32,049 nt of DNA. It comes from Caulobacteraceae bacterium (GTDB taxonomy: Bacteria; Pseudomonadota; Alphaproteobacteria; Caulobacterales; Aquidulcibacteraceae). Below are positions 15,621-23,800 of the stretch, one piece after another. Every line of letters starts with the position of its first letter. Positions within the stretch are counted from its first letter, which is position 1. The translations under genes and the position numbers were made by a program. The stretch spans positions 1 through 32,049 of the forward strand of contig WRPF01000035.1 in assembly GCA_009773335.1 (NCBI GenBank). Direction: 5' to 3'. Under the pieces are notes generated by a model, which was not told the DNA's origin, did no database searches, and saw nothing but the letters and a program-made list of their open reading frames with translations.

Positions 15621-16967
15621 TCATGCGCCCATCAGGGGCGGCGCCTCGATGGCCGCGCGGGCCCAGGTGGCGCGCACGACGGCGCCGGTGCGCGGCGCGG
15701 TGCGGTTATGGGCGTCGATGCGCGCGCCGGTGCGTTCCAGCAGCGTCTTGGCGATGAAGAAGCCCAGCCCCAGGCCGCCGCCGCGGTCGCCCGAGGCGCG
15801 TTCGCTCACATAGGGTTCGCCGAGGCGCGCCAGCACGTTGGGGGGGAATCCCGGGCCGTCGTCGCGGATGACGACGGAGATCTCGGTGTCGGACCACTTC
15901 GCCGCCACATCGACCTTCTCTGCGGCGAAGCCCACGGCGTTTTCGATGATGTTGCCGAGGCCATGGATCATCTCCGGCAAGCGGCGGATTTCCGGCGCCT
16001 GGACGCCTTCGGGCGCGGCGTTCTCCACCGTGATCGTGACCGTGCGGCCGAGGTCGCTGTGCCGGCCGGCCGCGTCGTCGAGCAGGGCCTGCAGCGTGAG
16101 GCGTTCATGGACGGCGTCGCCCTGGTCCTTGCGGCTCGAGAGCTGCTTGAGGATTCCGCGGCACCGCTCGCTCTGCGAGACGAGAAGCTGGACGTCCTCC
16201 AGCAGCGGCGAGTCCGGCGCGAGCCCGCGCTCCATTTCCTTGGCGACGAGATGGATGGTCGCGAGCGGCGTGCCCAGCTCATGCGCCGCCGCCGCCGCCA
16301 GCCCGCCGAGCGCGGAGAGCTTCTGTTCGCGCGCAAGTACGGTCTGCACTTCCGAGAGCGCCTCGCTCAGGCGTTCCTCCTCGGCGGCGACGCGCCAAGC
16401 GTACACGCTGGTGAAACCAAGACCGATGAGCACTGCGATGGCGAGTCCGTACTGGTAGATCAACGGCGGTTCGTAACTTGCGCCCGGCCGCCACGGCAGC
16501 GGCAGGTGCCAGAGCCCGAGCGCCAGGACGCTGAGATAGGTCAATCCGGCGAGCGCGATCGTCACCGAGGGGCGCAGAACGATCGCCGACACCGCGACCG
16601 GCGCGATGAAGAGCAGCAGGAAGGGGTTCGCGACGCCGCCGGTCAGCGCGAGCAGCACGGCGAGCTGGAGCACGTCGTAGGCGAGCTGCACCGCCGCCTC
16701 CCAGTCGTGCACCACGCCCTGCGACGGCCGCGCCACCATCAGGAAGATGTTCACCCACGCGCTTACGGCGATCACGCCGAGCGTGGCGGCGAGCGGGACC
16801 TCGAAGCCGAGGCCGAAACGTACGTACACGATCGCAGCCGTCTGGCCCGCGACCGCCATCCAGCGCAGCAGGACGAGTGTACGCAATCGGACACGGCCCA
16901 TGGGGCCCTTGAAGCCCAGGCCGGCGCCAAGGATCGATGCCGGGGGAAACGTCGGGAATCCGATCAC
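15621..16967 (-). CDS. regB: redox sensor histidine kinase RegB/ActS/PrrB
   Basis: 448 residues. Six membrane helices (about 30-195) contain the ubiquinone-linked motif GGVANPF (110-116). The H box AAAAHELGTPLATI has phospho-acceptor His229. Cys269 in SERCRGIL matches the redox-active cysteine of RegB. The catalytic domain has the DDGPGFPP and GGGLGLG boxes. Known members respond to the quinone pool and oxygen and phosphorylate RegA, which is encoded next. The start at 16967 is a GTG without a clear ribosome-binding site; ATG at 16901 (Met23) is an alternative, but the longer N-terminus is normal for the family. Confidence 0.94.
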   Translation of the reverse strand: MIGFPTFPPASILGAGLGFKGPMGRVRLRTLVLLRWMAVAGQTAAIVYVRFGLGFEVPLAATLGVIAVSAWVNIFLMVARPSQGVVHDWEAAVQLAYDVLQLAVLLALTGGVANPFLLLFIAPVAVSAIVLRPSVTIALAGLTYLSVLALGLWHLPLPWRPGASYEPPLIYQYGLAIAVLIGLGFTSVYAWRVAAEEERLSEALSEVQTVLAREQKLSALGGLAAAAAHELGTPLATIHLVAKEMERGLAPDSPLLEDVQLLVSQSERCRGILKQLSSRKDQGDAVHERLTLQALLDDAAGRHSDLGRTVTITVENAAPEGVQAPEIRRLPEMIHGLGNIIENAVGFAAEKVDVAAKWSDTEISVVIRDDGPGFPPNVLARLGEPYVSERASGDRGGGLGLGFFIAKTLLERTGARIDAHNRTAPRTGAVVRATWARAAIEAPPLMGA

Positions 16968-17043
16968 AACTGCATTCGCCGCTTGCGCGAGCCGGAGCGC
17001 CTGGAATTAGATCGCGGGTTTGGCGTCATAGGGGGACGATCCA

Positions 17044-17454
17044 ATGAGCTACACCTTCGAGGACTTCGAAGACGGGGACACTATCAAGAAGGCGCTCGCG
17101 AAGGCGCGGATCACCAACACTCGCCACCTACTCGAAAAATGCGCAACGCCGAAAGGTCGTTCGGAGATCGCGAAGGTCACCGGTCTCGACGTGGAGACGT
17201 TGCTGAAGCTGGTGCGCGGGGCCGATCTCCTGCGCGTGAAGCATGTCGGCCCGGAGAGCATGCGGTTGTTGCAGGCGGCGGGCGTGGAGACCGTCAAGGC
17301 GCTGCAGAAGCAGGATCCTGCGGTGCTGACCACGAAGCTCGCCTCGACCAACGGCAATCACAAGCGACAGATCGTGGAACGGTTGCCGAACCAGAAGGCG
17401 GTCACGGCCTGGATCGAAGGGGCGAGGAGCATGCCGATCGTGGTCTTCTGCTGA
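17044..17454 (+). CDS. DUF4332 helix-hairpin-helix-like protein
   Basis: 136 residues. The pattern DTIKKALAKARITNTRHLLEKC, TGLDVETLLKLVRGADLLRVKHVGPESMRLLQAAGVETVKAL is that of DUF4332, a tandem helix-hairpin-helix-like fold related to nucleic-acid-binding domains. Its function is unknown. AGGGGGA lies about 8 nt before the ATG. It is divergent from regB and may be co-transcribed with the SCO1 gene 72 bp downstream. Confidence 0.8.
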   Translation: MSYTFEDFEDGDTIKKALAKARITNTRHLLEKCATPKGRSEIAKVTGLDVETLLKLVRGADLLRVKHVGPESMRLLQAAGVETVKALQKQDPAVLTTKLASTNGNHKRQIVERLPNQKAVTAWIEGARSMPIVVFC

Positions 17455-17526
17455 TGCTCCCGGCAGGCGTCCGCCCGCGACGAAGGGGCCGGTCGACATC
17501 GGGCATGGCGTGGACGTAGATCGGTC

Positions 17527-18144
17527 ATGATGATGTCCCGCTCCCTGCTTCGCGCCGCCGCTGTCGCTTTCATCGCCCTGGCGCCCGGCGCCTGCACGCC
17601 GGCCGCGAAGGCTCCGGAAACCTGCGCCACGACAGGCATCAATCGCGTCGGCGGGCCGATCTCGCTGGTGGACCAGACGGGCAAGGCGGTGACGCAGTCC
17701 GATTTCATCGGCCAGCCCACCCTGTTGTATTTCGGCTTCGCCAACTGCCCCGACATCTGCCCGACATCGCTGCAGACGCTGCGCGCAGCGATGGACTCCC
17801 GCGCCGCCGACGCTCCGGCGGTCCGCACCGTGCTCGTCTCCCTCGACCCCGAGCGCGACACGCCCGAAGTCCTCGCGCGCTATGTCTCGAGCGACGCTTT
17901 CCCCAAGGGGCTCATCGGTTTGGGCGGCTCGGTCGAGCAGATCGATGCCGCCGCCAGCGCCTTCAAGGTGCTGCACCAGAAACGCGAAGAGCCGGATTCG
18001 GCCGTGGGCTATGTCATCGACCACTCCTCGCTTTTCTACCTGATGGGCCCGGACTGGCGGCCCAAGGCCATCTTCCCCAGCAGCATGCCGCCTGCGGATA
18101 TGGCCGCCTGCATCGATGCTGGTCTGGCCGGCAAGACGCCCTGA
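17527..18144 (+). CDS. senC: SCO1/SenC/PrrC family copper chaperone lipoprotein
   Basis: 205 residues. A signal peptide with a lipobox-like PGAC (Cys23) should anchor it on the periplasmic face. The thioredoxin-like fold carries the copper site Cys74-PDI-Cys78 (FANCPDICPT) and His166 (VIDHSS). SCO proteins deliver copper to the CuA centre of cytochrome oxidase or act as thiol reductases. In Rhodobacter the homologous senC/prrC sits inside the regB-regA locus, so its place here next to regB is meaningful. Three ATG codons follow each other at the start; the true one is uncertain. Confidence 0.92.
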   Translation: MMMSRSLLRAAAVAFIALAPGACTPAAKAPETCATTGINRVGGPISLVDQTGKAVTQSDFIGQPTLLYFGFANCPDICPTSLQTLRAAMDSRAADAPAVRTVLVSLDPERDTPEVLARYVSSDAFPKGLIGLGGSVEQIDAAASAFKVLHQKREEPDSAVGYVIDHSSLFYLMGPDWRPKAIFPSSMPPADMAACIDAGLAGKTP

Positions 18145-18360
18145 GACGGCCCGAGGCGGCCTGATGCCGCGCTGCGGCGAACACGCGCCGTGCGGGAATG
18201 CGCTTCCATCATCCCTACACGCCGGTTTCACTCCGTCGGAGCCCTTGCGCGGCAAGGCTCCCAGCGATCCATGTGATTTACGGGATTGCAACGGGTGCTG
18301 CATAATGATGAACACTGGGTCCGCTATTGTGCAGTGCAACACGACAGGCAGGTACGGTCG
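18145..18360 (+). promoter_or_regulatory. phaZ upstream region with TGCA-rich sites
   Basis: 216 bp without a gene. The first half has short GC hairpins, for example CCTTGC-GCG-GCAAGG (18243-18257), which may end the senC transcript although no T-tract follows. The second half has two TGC/GCA-rich sites: TTGCAACGGGTGCTGCA (18286-18302) and TGCAGTGCA (18330-18338, a 4+1+4 palindrome). PhaR, the PHB-responsive repressor of alphaproteobacteria, is known to bind TGC/GCA-type sequences. CATAAT (18301-18306) with TTTACG 18 bp upstream is a possible promoter. Confidence 0.35.
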
Positions 18361-19650
18361 ATGCTGTATTCCTTCTATGAAATGACCCACTTCGCCGTGG
18401 CGCCCGTCAGGGCGGTGGCGCTGGCGCAGTCGGCGATGCTCCGCTCGCCGTTCAATCCCGCCAGCGACACCGAGTTCGTGCGGACGGTGACCGCCGCCCA
18501 CGACGTGTTCGAGGCGGTGACGCGCCGCTACCGCAAGCCGGACTGGAAGCTGCCGACCACCCGCATCAACGCGGTCGAGGTGGCGGTGACGCCGACCAGC
18601 GCCTGGTCTTCCACCTGGTGCAACCTCATCCACTTCAAGCGCGACCCCGAACAGCTGAAGCGCGCCCGTGGCGACCGGACCGATCCCGCCGTGCTCATCG
18701 TCGCGCCGCTCTCGGGCCACTACGCCACGCTGCTGCGCGGCACGGTGGAGGCGTTCCTGCCGGATCACGAAGTCTACATCACCGACTGGTCGGACGCGCG
18801 CATGGCGCCGCTGTTCGCGGGCCGCTTCGATCTCAATGATTTCATCGATCACGTGCTGGCGATGATCCGCACGATCGGCCCGGGCGCGCACGTGGTGGCC
18901 GTCTGCCAGCCTGGCCCGGCCGTGCTTGCGGCGGTGTCGCTGATGTCGGAGGCGGAAGATCCCGCGCTGCCGGCGACGATGACGTTCATGGGCTCGCCCA
19001 TCGACGCGCGCAAATCGCCCACCGTGCCAAACAAGCTCGCCGAGGAACGCGAATTCTCGTGGTTCGAGCGCAACATGATCTACACGGTGCCGATGATCTA
19101 TCCGGGCGCGTTCCGGCGGGTCTATCCGGGCTTCATCCAGCTTGCATCGTTCCTCGGCATGAACCTGAACAAGCATGTCGAGGCGCATCGCGAATATTTC
19201 GCCAACCTCACGAAGGGCGACGAGGACAGCGCTGAAAAGCACCGTGATTTCTATGACGAGTATCTTTCGGTCCTCGACCTCACGGAAGAATTCTACCTGC
19301 AGACCATCCGCGACGTGTTCCAGGATCACCTCCTGCCGCGCGGGCTGTTCAAGCATCACGGCAAGCTGGTCAATCCCGGCGCCATCCGCAATGTCGCGCT
19401 GATGACGGTGGAAGGGGAGTTCGACGACATCTCCGGCATCGGCCAGACGCAGGCGGCGCACGACATCTGCGGCGCCATTCCCGTGATCAAGCGCATCGAT
19501 CACCTGCAGGCCGGCGTCGGCCACTACGGCGTGTTCAACGGTCGCCGGTTCCGCACGGAAATCTATCCCCGACTACGTGAATTCATTCTCACGCACCAAG
19601 CCCGCCAGCCGGCGCGCCGGGCGTTGCGCTCGAAGGCCGACGCAGCGTAG
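18361..19650 (+). CDS. phaZ: intracellular poly(3-hydroxybutyrate) depolymerase
   Basis: 429 residues, close in length and sequence to Ralstonia eutropha PhaZ1 as I remember it. Conserved blocks are MLYSFYEM, APLSGHYATLLRGTV, VYITDWSDARM, DARKSPT, YTVPMIYPG.FRRVYPGF and MTVEGEFDDISG. The catalytic triad of this type fits: Cys182 (VCQPGP), Asp355 or Asp356 and His388 (GHYGVF). It breaks down stored PHB granules in the cytoplasm, so a PHB synthesis locus should exist elsewhere. Start at MLYSF, the usual N-terminus; the 25 upstream codons are unlikely to be translated. The TAG stop overlaps the possible promoter of the next gene. Confidence 0.93.
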   Translation: MLYSFYEMTHFAVAPVRAVALAQSAMLRSPFNPASDTEFVRTVTAAHDVFEAVTRRYRKPDWKLPTTRINAVEVAVTPTSAWSSTWCNLIHFKRDPEQLKRARGDRTDPAVLIVAPLSGHYATLLRGTVEAFLPDHEVYITDWSDARMAPLFAGRFDLNDFIDHVLAMIRTIGPGAHVVAVCQPGPAVLAAVSLMSEAEDPALPATMTFMGSPIDARKSPTVPNKLAEEREFSWFERNMIYTVPMIYPGAFRRVYPGFIQLASFLGMNLNKHVEAHREYFANLTKGDEDSAEKHRDFYDEYLSVLDLTEEFYLQTIRDVFQDHLLPRGLFKHHGKLVNPGAIRNVALMTVEGEFDDISGIGQTQAAHDICGAIPVIKRIDHLQAGVGHYGVFNGRRFRTEIYPRLREFILTHQARQPARRALRSKADAA

Positions 19651-19659
19651 GCTCCCTTC

Positions 19660-20499
19660 ATGGCACGCCGTCCCGCCAAGCAGCCGAAAGCGCCGCCCAC
19701 CGGGAAGAGTTCGGGCGGGAAGGCCGCGCCGAAAAGCGCTGCACGTTCGATCATCGCCAGGGTGCTCGCGCCGAAAAAACTGCCGGACTCCGTGGAGCTC
19801 CTGGACGGGCGGATCGTGCCGTTGCGTGTGGTGGTCAATCCGCGCGCCAAGCGCATCGGGTTGCGGCTCGATGCGGCGCGCCGCGAGGCGGTGGCGGTGG
19901 CGCCGACGCAGCGCCTCGCGCCGAAGGCCGCCGCCTTCGCCATCGATCGCGCCGGGTGGATTGCGATGCAGCTCAACAAGCTGCCGCGCACCGTTCACAT
20001 CGAGCCGGGCGCCATCATTCCGTTGCGTGGGTCGGCGCACCATCTCGTGCTGGTCCGCGGCCGTGTCGCGCCGCACATCATCCCCGCGCACGCCGGCGAG
20101 CCGGCGCGCATCGTGGCTGGCGCGCCGGATGCGGAAAGTTTCGCGACGCGCGTGCGCCGCTTCCTCGTCGCCGAAGCCAAGGCCGATCTGCACGACCGTG
20201 TCGGCGCGCACGCGAGGACGCTCGCCGTTGCGTGGAAGACGCTGACCGTGAAGGACACGGTGAGCCGCTGGGGCTCATGCACGGAGAACGGCGCGCTGTC
20301 ATTTTCGTGGCGCGTCGTGCTCGCGCCGCCGCACATTCTCGATTACCTCGCCGCGCACGAAGTCGCGCACCTGCGTGAACTCAATCACTCGAAACGCTAC
20401 TGGGCGCAGGTGAAACGCTGCTTCCCCGAGTACGAGACCGCCGAGACGTGGCTGCGCCGGCATGGCGCCGCGCTGCACGCCATCGCGCCGCGCCACTGA
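19660..20499 (+). CDS. YgjP/SprT-like zinc metallopeptidase (DUF45)
   Basis: 279 residues with a Lys/Ala-rich start of about 40 residues. The C-terminal domain has SRWGSC, then a HExxH zinc site in AAHEVAHLRELNHSKRYW (His233, Glu234, His237, with His243 downstream), the signature of the YgjP-like/WLM group. No signal peptide. The role of this family in bacteria is not established. It begins 10 bases after phaZ. No ribosome-binding site is visible; TAGGCT is 6 nt before the ATG but also contains the phaZ stop codon. Confidence 0.87.
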   Translation: MARRPAKQPKAPPTGKSSGGKAAPKSAARSIIARVLAPKKLPDSVELLDGRIVPLRVVVNPRAKRIGLRLDAARREAVAVAPTQRLAPKAAAFAIDRAGWIAMQLNKLPRTVHIEPGAIIPLRGSAHHLVLVRGRVAPHIIPAHAGEPARIVAGAPDAESFATRVRRFLVAEAKADLHDRVGAHARTLAVAWKTLTVKDTVSRWGSCTENGALSFSWRVVLAPPHILDYLAAHEVAHLRELNHSKRYWAQVKRCFPEYETAETWLRRHGAALHAIAPRH

Positions 20500-20507
20500 T
20501 CGGCCGA

Positions 20508-22772
20508 TCAGCCTTCGGGGCCGTCGAGCGTCGGGCCTTGCGGGTTTTCGTCTGGCGAACCGGCCACAGGCACGAGCGGCGCACCCGATGCGGCGGCGGC
20601 GGCTGTCGCCGCCGCGGAGACTTCCTCCGGCGTCGGTTCGACCTGGTAGTCTTCCGGCCTCGGCATAGCGAGTGGCGTTGGCGGCGCATCGCGGAGCGCG
20701 ACGACCATGTAGTCGTGCCATATCCGCGCCGGCAGCGAGCCGCCGGTGACTTTCTTCGTCATCTGGTAGTTGTCGTTCCCGACCCAGACAGCAGTCGTGA
20801 TTCCTGAGGTGAAGCCGACGAACCACGCATCGCGGTAATCGTTGCCGGTTCCAGTCTTCCCGCCGATCTGGCGCCCCGCGATCCGCGCGCGTGTTCCCGT
20901 TCCCGCCTCGACGACACGGCTCATCAGGTAGTTCATGGAGCGCAGCGTGCGGTCTTCGACCACGCGTTCGGCGTTGGTCGGCCGCCATGTCCAGATCACG
21001 TTGCCGCTCGCGCGGCTCACGCGCGCCACGCCGTGAGGTTCGACGCGGAAGCCGCCGCTCGCCATGGCGCCATACGCCTGCGCCATCTCGATCATCGGCA
21101 GTTCCTGCGCGCCGAGCGCGAGCGAGCGATAATTGTAGAGGCGCGTGCGGACGCCGAGCCGACGCGCCGTCTCGATGATGTTGTCGTGGCCGACTTCGTT
21201 GGCGACCTCGATCGCCACCATGTTCATCGATTTCGCGAACGCCTGCGTCAGCGTCACCGCGCCGTTGTACTCGTCTTCGTAGTTGCCGGGCGCCCAGTCG
21301 CCGATGACGATCGGCTGGTCGACACGCACGCTCCACGGCGAGAAGTTCGGCCGCTCCATTGCGGTCATGTAGATGAAGTACTTGAACGACGATCCCGGCT
21401 GGCGACGCGCCTGCGTCGTCCGGTTGAACTGGCTGTCGACATAGCCGCGGCCGCCCACCATCGCGCGCACGCCGCCTTGCGCGTCGAGCGAGAGCAGCGC
21501 GCCCTGGCTCACGCCCATGACCTCGCCCTGTTCGTCGAGTGCGGCGTTGAGCGAGGATTCGCCGGCGCGCTGCGCCTCGAGGTCGAGCGTTGTCTCGATG
21601 ACGAAGTCGTCGCGCTGGTCGCCGATGATGCGGTTGAGCTGCGGGTCGATCCAGTCGCGGAAATAGCCGAGGTTACCCGCCGGATTGCGCCGGTTGATCG
21701 GCAGTCGCTGGCGCGCGGCCTCGTCGCGCTGCGCGGGCGTGATGTAGCCCTCTTCGACCATCGCGTTGAGGACGACCAGCGCGCGCGCCTTCGCGGCGGT
21801 ATCCTCGTTCGCCGGGTTCATGCGCGACGGCGCCTTGAGGAGCCCCGCGAGCAGCGCGGATTCGCCGAGTGTCAGCTCCCGCGCCGGCTTGTCGAAATAG
21901 CGTTCCGAAGCCGCCTCGACCCCCCATGCGCTCGCGCCGAAATAGACGCGGCTGAGATAGAGCGCGAGGATCTGCTTCTTCGAGAACTTGCTTTCCAGCC
22001 ACAGCGCCATCGCCACTTCCTGCAGCTTGCGTCGCAGGGTGCGTTCGTTGGTCAGGAAGAGGTTCTTCGCGAGCTGCTGGGTGAGGGTCGATCCGCCCTG
22101 CACCACGCGGCCCTTCTGGAAGTTCTGCATCACCGCACGGGTGAGGCCTTCAAGGTCCACGCCCATATGCTTGTAGTAGCGGCGATCCTCGATGGCGATG
22201 ACGGCCTGGCCCACATGCGCGGGCAGGGCGTCGATGTTCACCGGCGGGGCGTTCTGGGCGCCTTCGCGCAGCAGGACGCGTCCGTAACGGTCCTGGATGG
22301 TGATCGACGGACTCTCCTTGGCCTCCCAGAGATCGTTCGTCGACGGCATGCCCATGAAGACGAAGATCAGGAAGCCGACGAGACTCGCCGCCATGACGCC
22401 TGCGCCCCAGCCCACCCAGATCGCCGAGCGGCGCAGGGTCATCGGGCGGTTTCCGGCGCGGCTCGGCCGCCAGCCGAGAACGTCGCGCACGCCAGCGAGG
22501 ATGGCGCGTCCGGTTTCCGCAGCGCCGGCGCTGAGGACGCGCCCGCTCTGGCTCAAAGTCGCCTGGAGGACGGCGCCGGACGCCGCGAAATAGCGCAGCG
22601 AGGTTTCCAGGGCCTTGCGGGCCATGACGGAGAGGGCCCCGGGCTTAGCGCCTGGGCCCTTCGATTCAAGCCGCCAGTCGCCGTCGCCCGGCGGTTCGCC
22701 GGGGCCGCCTGGGGATGTGGCTGGATCTTGCGGGTCTGCCACCCGGTTTCCTCTCGAATCGAACGTCCGCAC
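20508..22772 (-). CDS. class A penicillin-binding protein (PBP1A family)
   Basis: 754 residues. A cytoplasmic N-terminus of about 115 residues, unusually long, precedes one membrane helix (about 117-141). The GT51 glycosyltransferase domain shows AIEDRRYYKH with catalytic Glu195, and GGSTLTQQLAKN (226-237). The transpeptidase domain shows SSFK (461-464), SMN (515-517) and KTGTGNDYRDAW (639-650). It builds and cross-links peptidoglycan in the periplasm. The linker between domains looks short, with no obvious OB-type insertion, and the tail is Pro/Ala-rich. The start is the GTG at 22772, with GGGGAG 9 nt upstream; Met50 (22625) is a weaker alternative. Confidence 0.92.
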   Translation of the reverse strand: MRTFDSRGNRVADPQDPATSPGGPGEPPGDGDWRLESKGPGAKPGALSVMARKALETSLRYFAASGAVLQATLSQSGRVLSAGAAETGRAILAGVRDVLGWRPSRAGNRPMTLRRSAIWVGWGAGVMAASLVGFLIFVFMGMPSTNDLWEAKESPSITIQDRYGRVLLREGAQNAPPVNIDALPAHVGQAVIAIEDRRYYKHMGVDLEGLTRAVMQNFQKGRVVQGGSTLTQQLAKNLFLTNERTLRRKLQEVAMALWLESKFSKKQILALYLSRVYFGASAWGVEAASERYFDKPARELTLGESALLAGLLKAPSRMNPANEDTAAKARALVVLNAMVEEGYITPAQRDEAARQRLPINRRNPAGNLGYFRDWIDPQLNRIIGDQRDDFVIETTLDLEAQRAGESSLNAALDEQGEVMGVSQGALLSLDAQGGVRAMVGGRGYVDSQFNRTTQARRQPGSSFKYFIYMTAMERPNFSPWSVRVDQPIVIGDWAPGNYEDEYNGAVTLTQAFAKSMNMVAIEVANEVGHDNIIETARRLGVRTRLYNYRSLALGAQELPMIEMAQAYGAMASGGFRVEPHGVARVSRASGNVIWTWRPTNAERVVEDRTLRSMNYLMSRVVEAGTGTRARIAGRQIGGKTGTGNDYRDAWFVGFTSGITTAVWVGNDNYQMTKKVTGGSLPARIWHDYMVVALRDAPPTPLAMPRPEDYQVEPTPEEVSAAATAAAAASGAPLVPVAGSPDENPQGPTLDGPEG

Positions 22773-22815
22773 ATTAGAACTCTCCCCGCGCGGGGGAAAG
22801 AAGGTCGTGCCCGCC

Positions 22816-22859
22816 GGTCACACTGGCGGTCACACCGACGGTCAAACACGGGGTCACGC
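22816..22859. repeat. four direct repeats GGTCACAC in 12-bp phase
   Basis: GGTCACAC starts at 22816 and 22828, GGTCAAAC at 22840 and GGTCACGC at 22852, so the period is exactly 12 bp over four copies; 4-bp spacers separate them and do not repeat. A fifth, degenerate copy (GGTCGTGC, 22803) is 13 bp out. On the opposite strand the units read GTGTGACC. The array lies between the divergent PBP and BI-1 genes, 44 bp from the PBP start. Tandem half-sites with near-helical phase are typical of OmpR/PhoB-type response regulators. Confidence 0.75.
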
Positions 22860-22894
22860 TCGCGTGAACGCCCTGTCAGACTGCGGGCGGGGTG

Positions 22895-22926
22895 CTTGCC
22901 CGCCAAGGCGGCGACCTCCATATAGT
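22895..22926 (+). promoter_or_regulatory. candidate promoter of the BI-1 gene
   Basis: TTGCCC (22896-22901) and TATAGT (22921-22926) are 19 bp apart, a long spacer for a housekeeping promoter. Read instead as a heat-shock (sigma-32) promoter, CTTGCCC (22895-22901) and CCATATA (22918-22924) are 16 bp apart. Both readings are tentative. Confidence 0.4.
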
Positions 22927-22972
22927 AACTACGGCTGCGGGGCACACGTTCCGCGGCGAAGGAGGTTATTCG

Positions 22973-23728
22973 ATGAACGACTTTTCGCGGCGCCAGGCGG
23001 GCTCGATCCCGGTCGGCCGCGCCGACATGGCGGTGGACGCCGGTCTGCGGTCCTTCATGCTCGGCGTCTACAACAAGATGGCGCTCGGTCTCGTGATCTC
23101 GGGCGCGCTGGCGTACGTCTCCGCGACCGTCGAGCCGATCCGCAACGTCGTGCTGGCTCCGCCGCTGGTCTATGCGGTGATGTTCGGTCCGCTGGTCTTG
23201 CTGCTGATCTCGATGTTCACGATGAAGAACCCGTCCCCGACGGGCGCGAACCTGCTCTACTGGTCGATCGTGGCCCTCATGGGCACCGGCCTCGGCGTCA
23301 CCGTAATGATCTACGGCGGCCAGCCGGGCGGCATGATGGACATCGCCAAGGCGTTCTTCATCACGGCGGCGGCCTTCGGCGCGCTCAGCATGTGGGGCTA
23401 CACGACCAAGAAGGACATCTCTGGCTGGGGCTCGTTCCTCATCATGGGCATGTTCGGCATGATCATCGCCGGCTTGGTGAACTTCGGCGTGGCGGCCTTC
23501 ACAGGCCAGCCGATCGCCGGCTTCAGCTTCATCTTCTCGATCATCGGCGTGCTGCTCTTCTCGGCCATCACGGCCTGGGAAACCCAGCAGCTGAAGTACA
23601 TGTATTATCAGGTCGCGGGCGACGCGCGCGGCATGGCGGTGGCGACGACCTACGGCGCGCTGAGCCTTTACATCACCTTCATCAACCTCTTTCAGTTCAT
23701 CCTGTCGCTGATCTCCTCGCGCGACTGA
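22973..23728 (+). CDS. Bax inhibitor-1 (BI-1/YccA/YbhL) family membrane protein
   Basis: 251 residues with a short polar N-terminus and about seven membrane helices, the layout of the family. SVM-like landmarks are the MALGLVISGALAYVS first helix and the C-terminal WETQQLKYMYY block. In bacteria YccA interacts with the FtsH protease and protects the Sec machinery; other members conduct calcium. A perfect ribosome-binding site (AAGGAGGT, 7 nt before the ATG at 22973) sets the start. It is divergent from the PBP and shares the repeat array region. A hairpin follows the gene. Confidence 0.92.
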   Translation: MNDFSRRQAGSIPVGRADMAVDAGLRSFMLGVYNKMALGLVISGALAYVSATVEPIRNVVLAPPLVYAVMFGPLVLLLISMFTMKNPSPTGANLLYWSIVALMGTGLGVTVMIYGGQPGGMMDIAKAFFITAAAFGALSMWGYTTKKDISGWGSFLIMGMFGMIIAGLVNFGVAAFTGQPIAGFSFIFSIIGVLLFSAITAWETQQLKYMYYQVAGDARGMAVATTYGALSLYITFINLFQFILSLISSRD

Positions 23729-23758
23729 TAGAAAGCCCGGACCAGACAGAAATGCGAG

Positions 23759-23783
23759 ACGCCCCGGCCACAAGCCGGGGCGT
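23759..23783. terminator. hairpin between convergent BI-1 and SRPBCC genes
   Basis: A perfect 10-bp stem (ACGCCCCGGC with GCCGGGGCGT) and a 5-nt loop lie between two convergent genes. The T-tract is poor on both sides, so it may end transcription less completely than the other hairpins in the window. Confidence 0.6.
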
Positions 23784-23800
23784 TGTCGTATGCTGCGGCC

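Noticed and set aside
15609-17519. 636-codon plus-strand frame opposite regB
   Set aside because: regB has every expected motif on the other strand; this frame is its shadow.
17128-19524. 798-codon minus-strand frame opposite DUF4332, senC and phaZ
   Set aside because: It crosses three real genes and the phaZ promoter region; composition is His/Arg/Asp-rich and domain-free.
22816-22859. CRISPR-like reading of the short repeats
   Set aside because: Units are 8 bp with 4-bp spacers in 12-bp phase, far too short for CRISPR; a transcription-factor array fits.
21033-22925. 630-codon plus-strand frame opposite the PBP gene
   Set aside because: Shadow of the PBP coding strand; it continues through the intergenic repeats only because GC-rich DNA has few stops.
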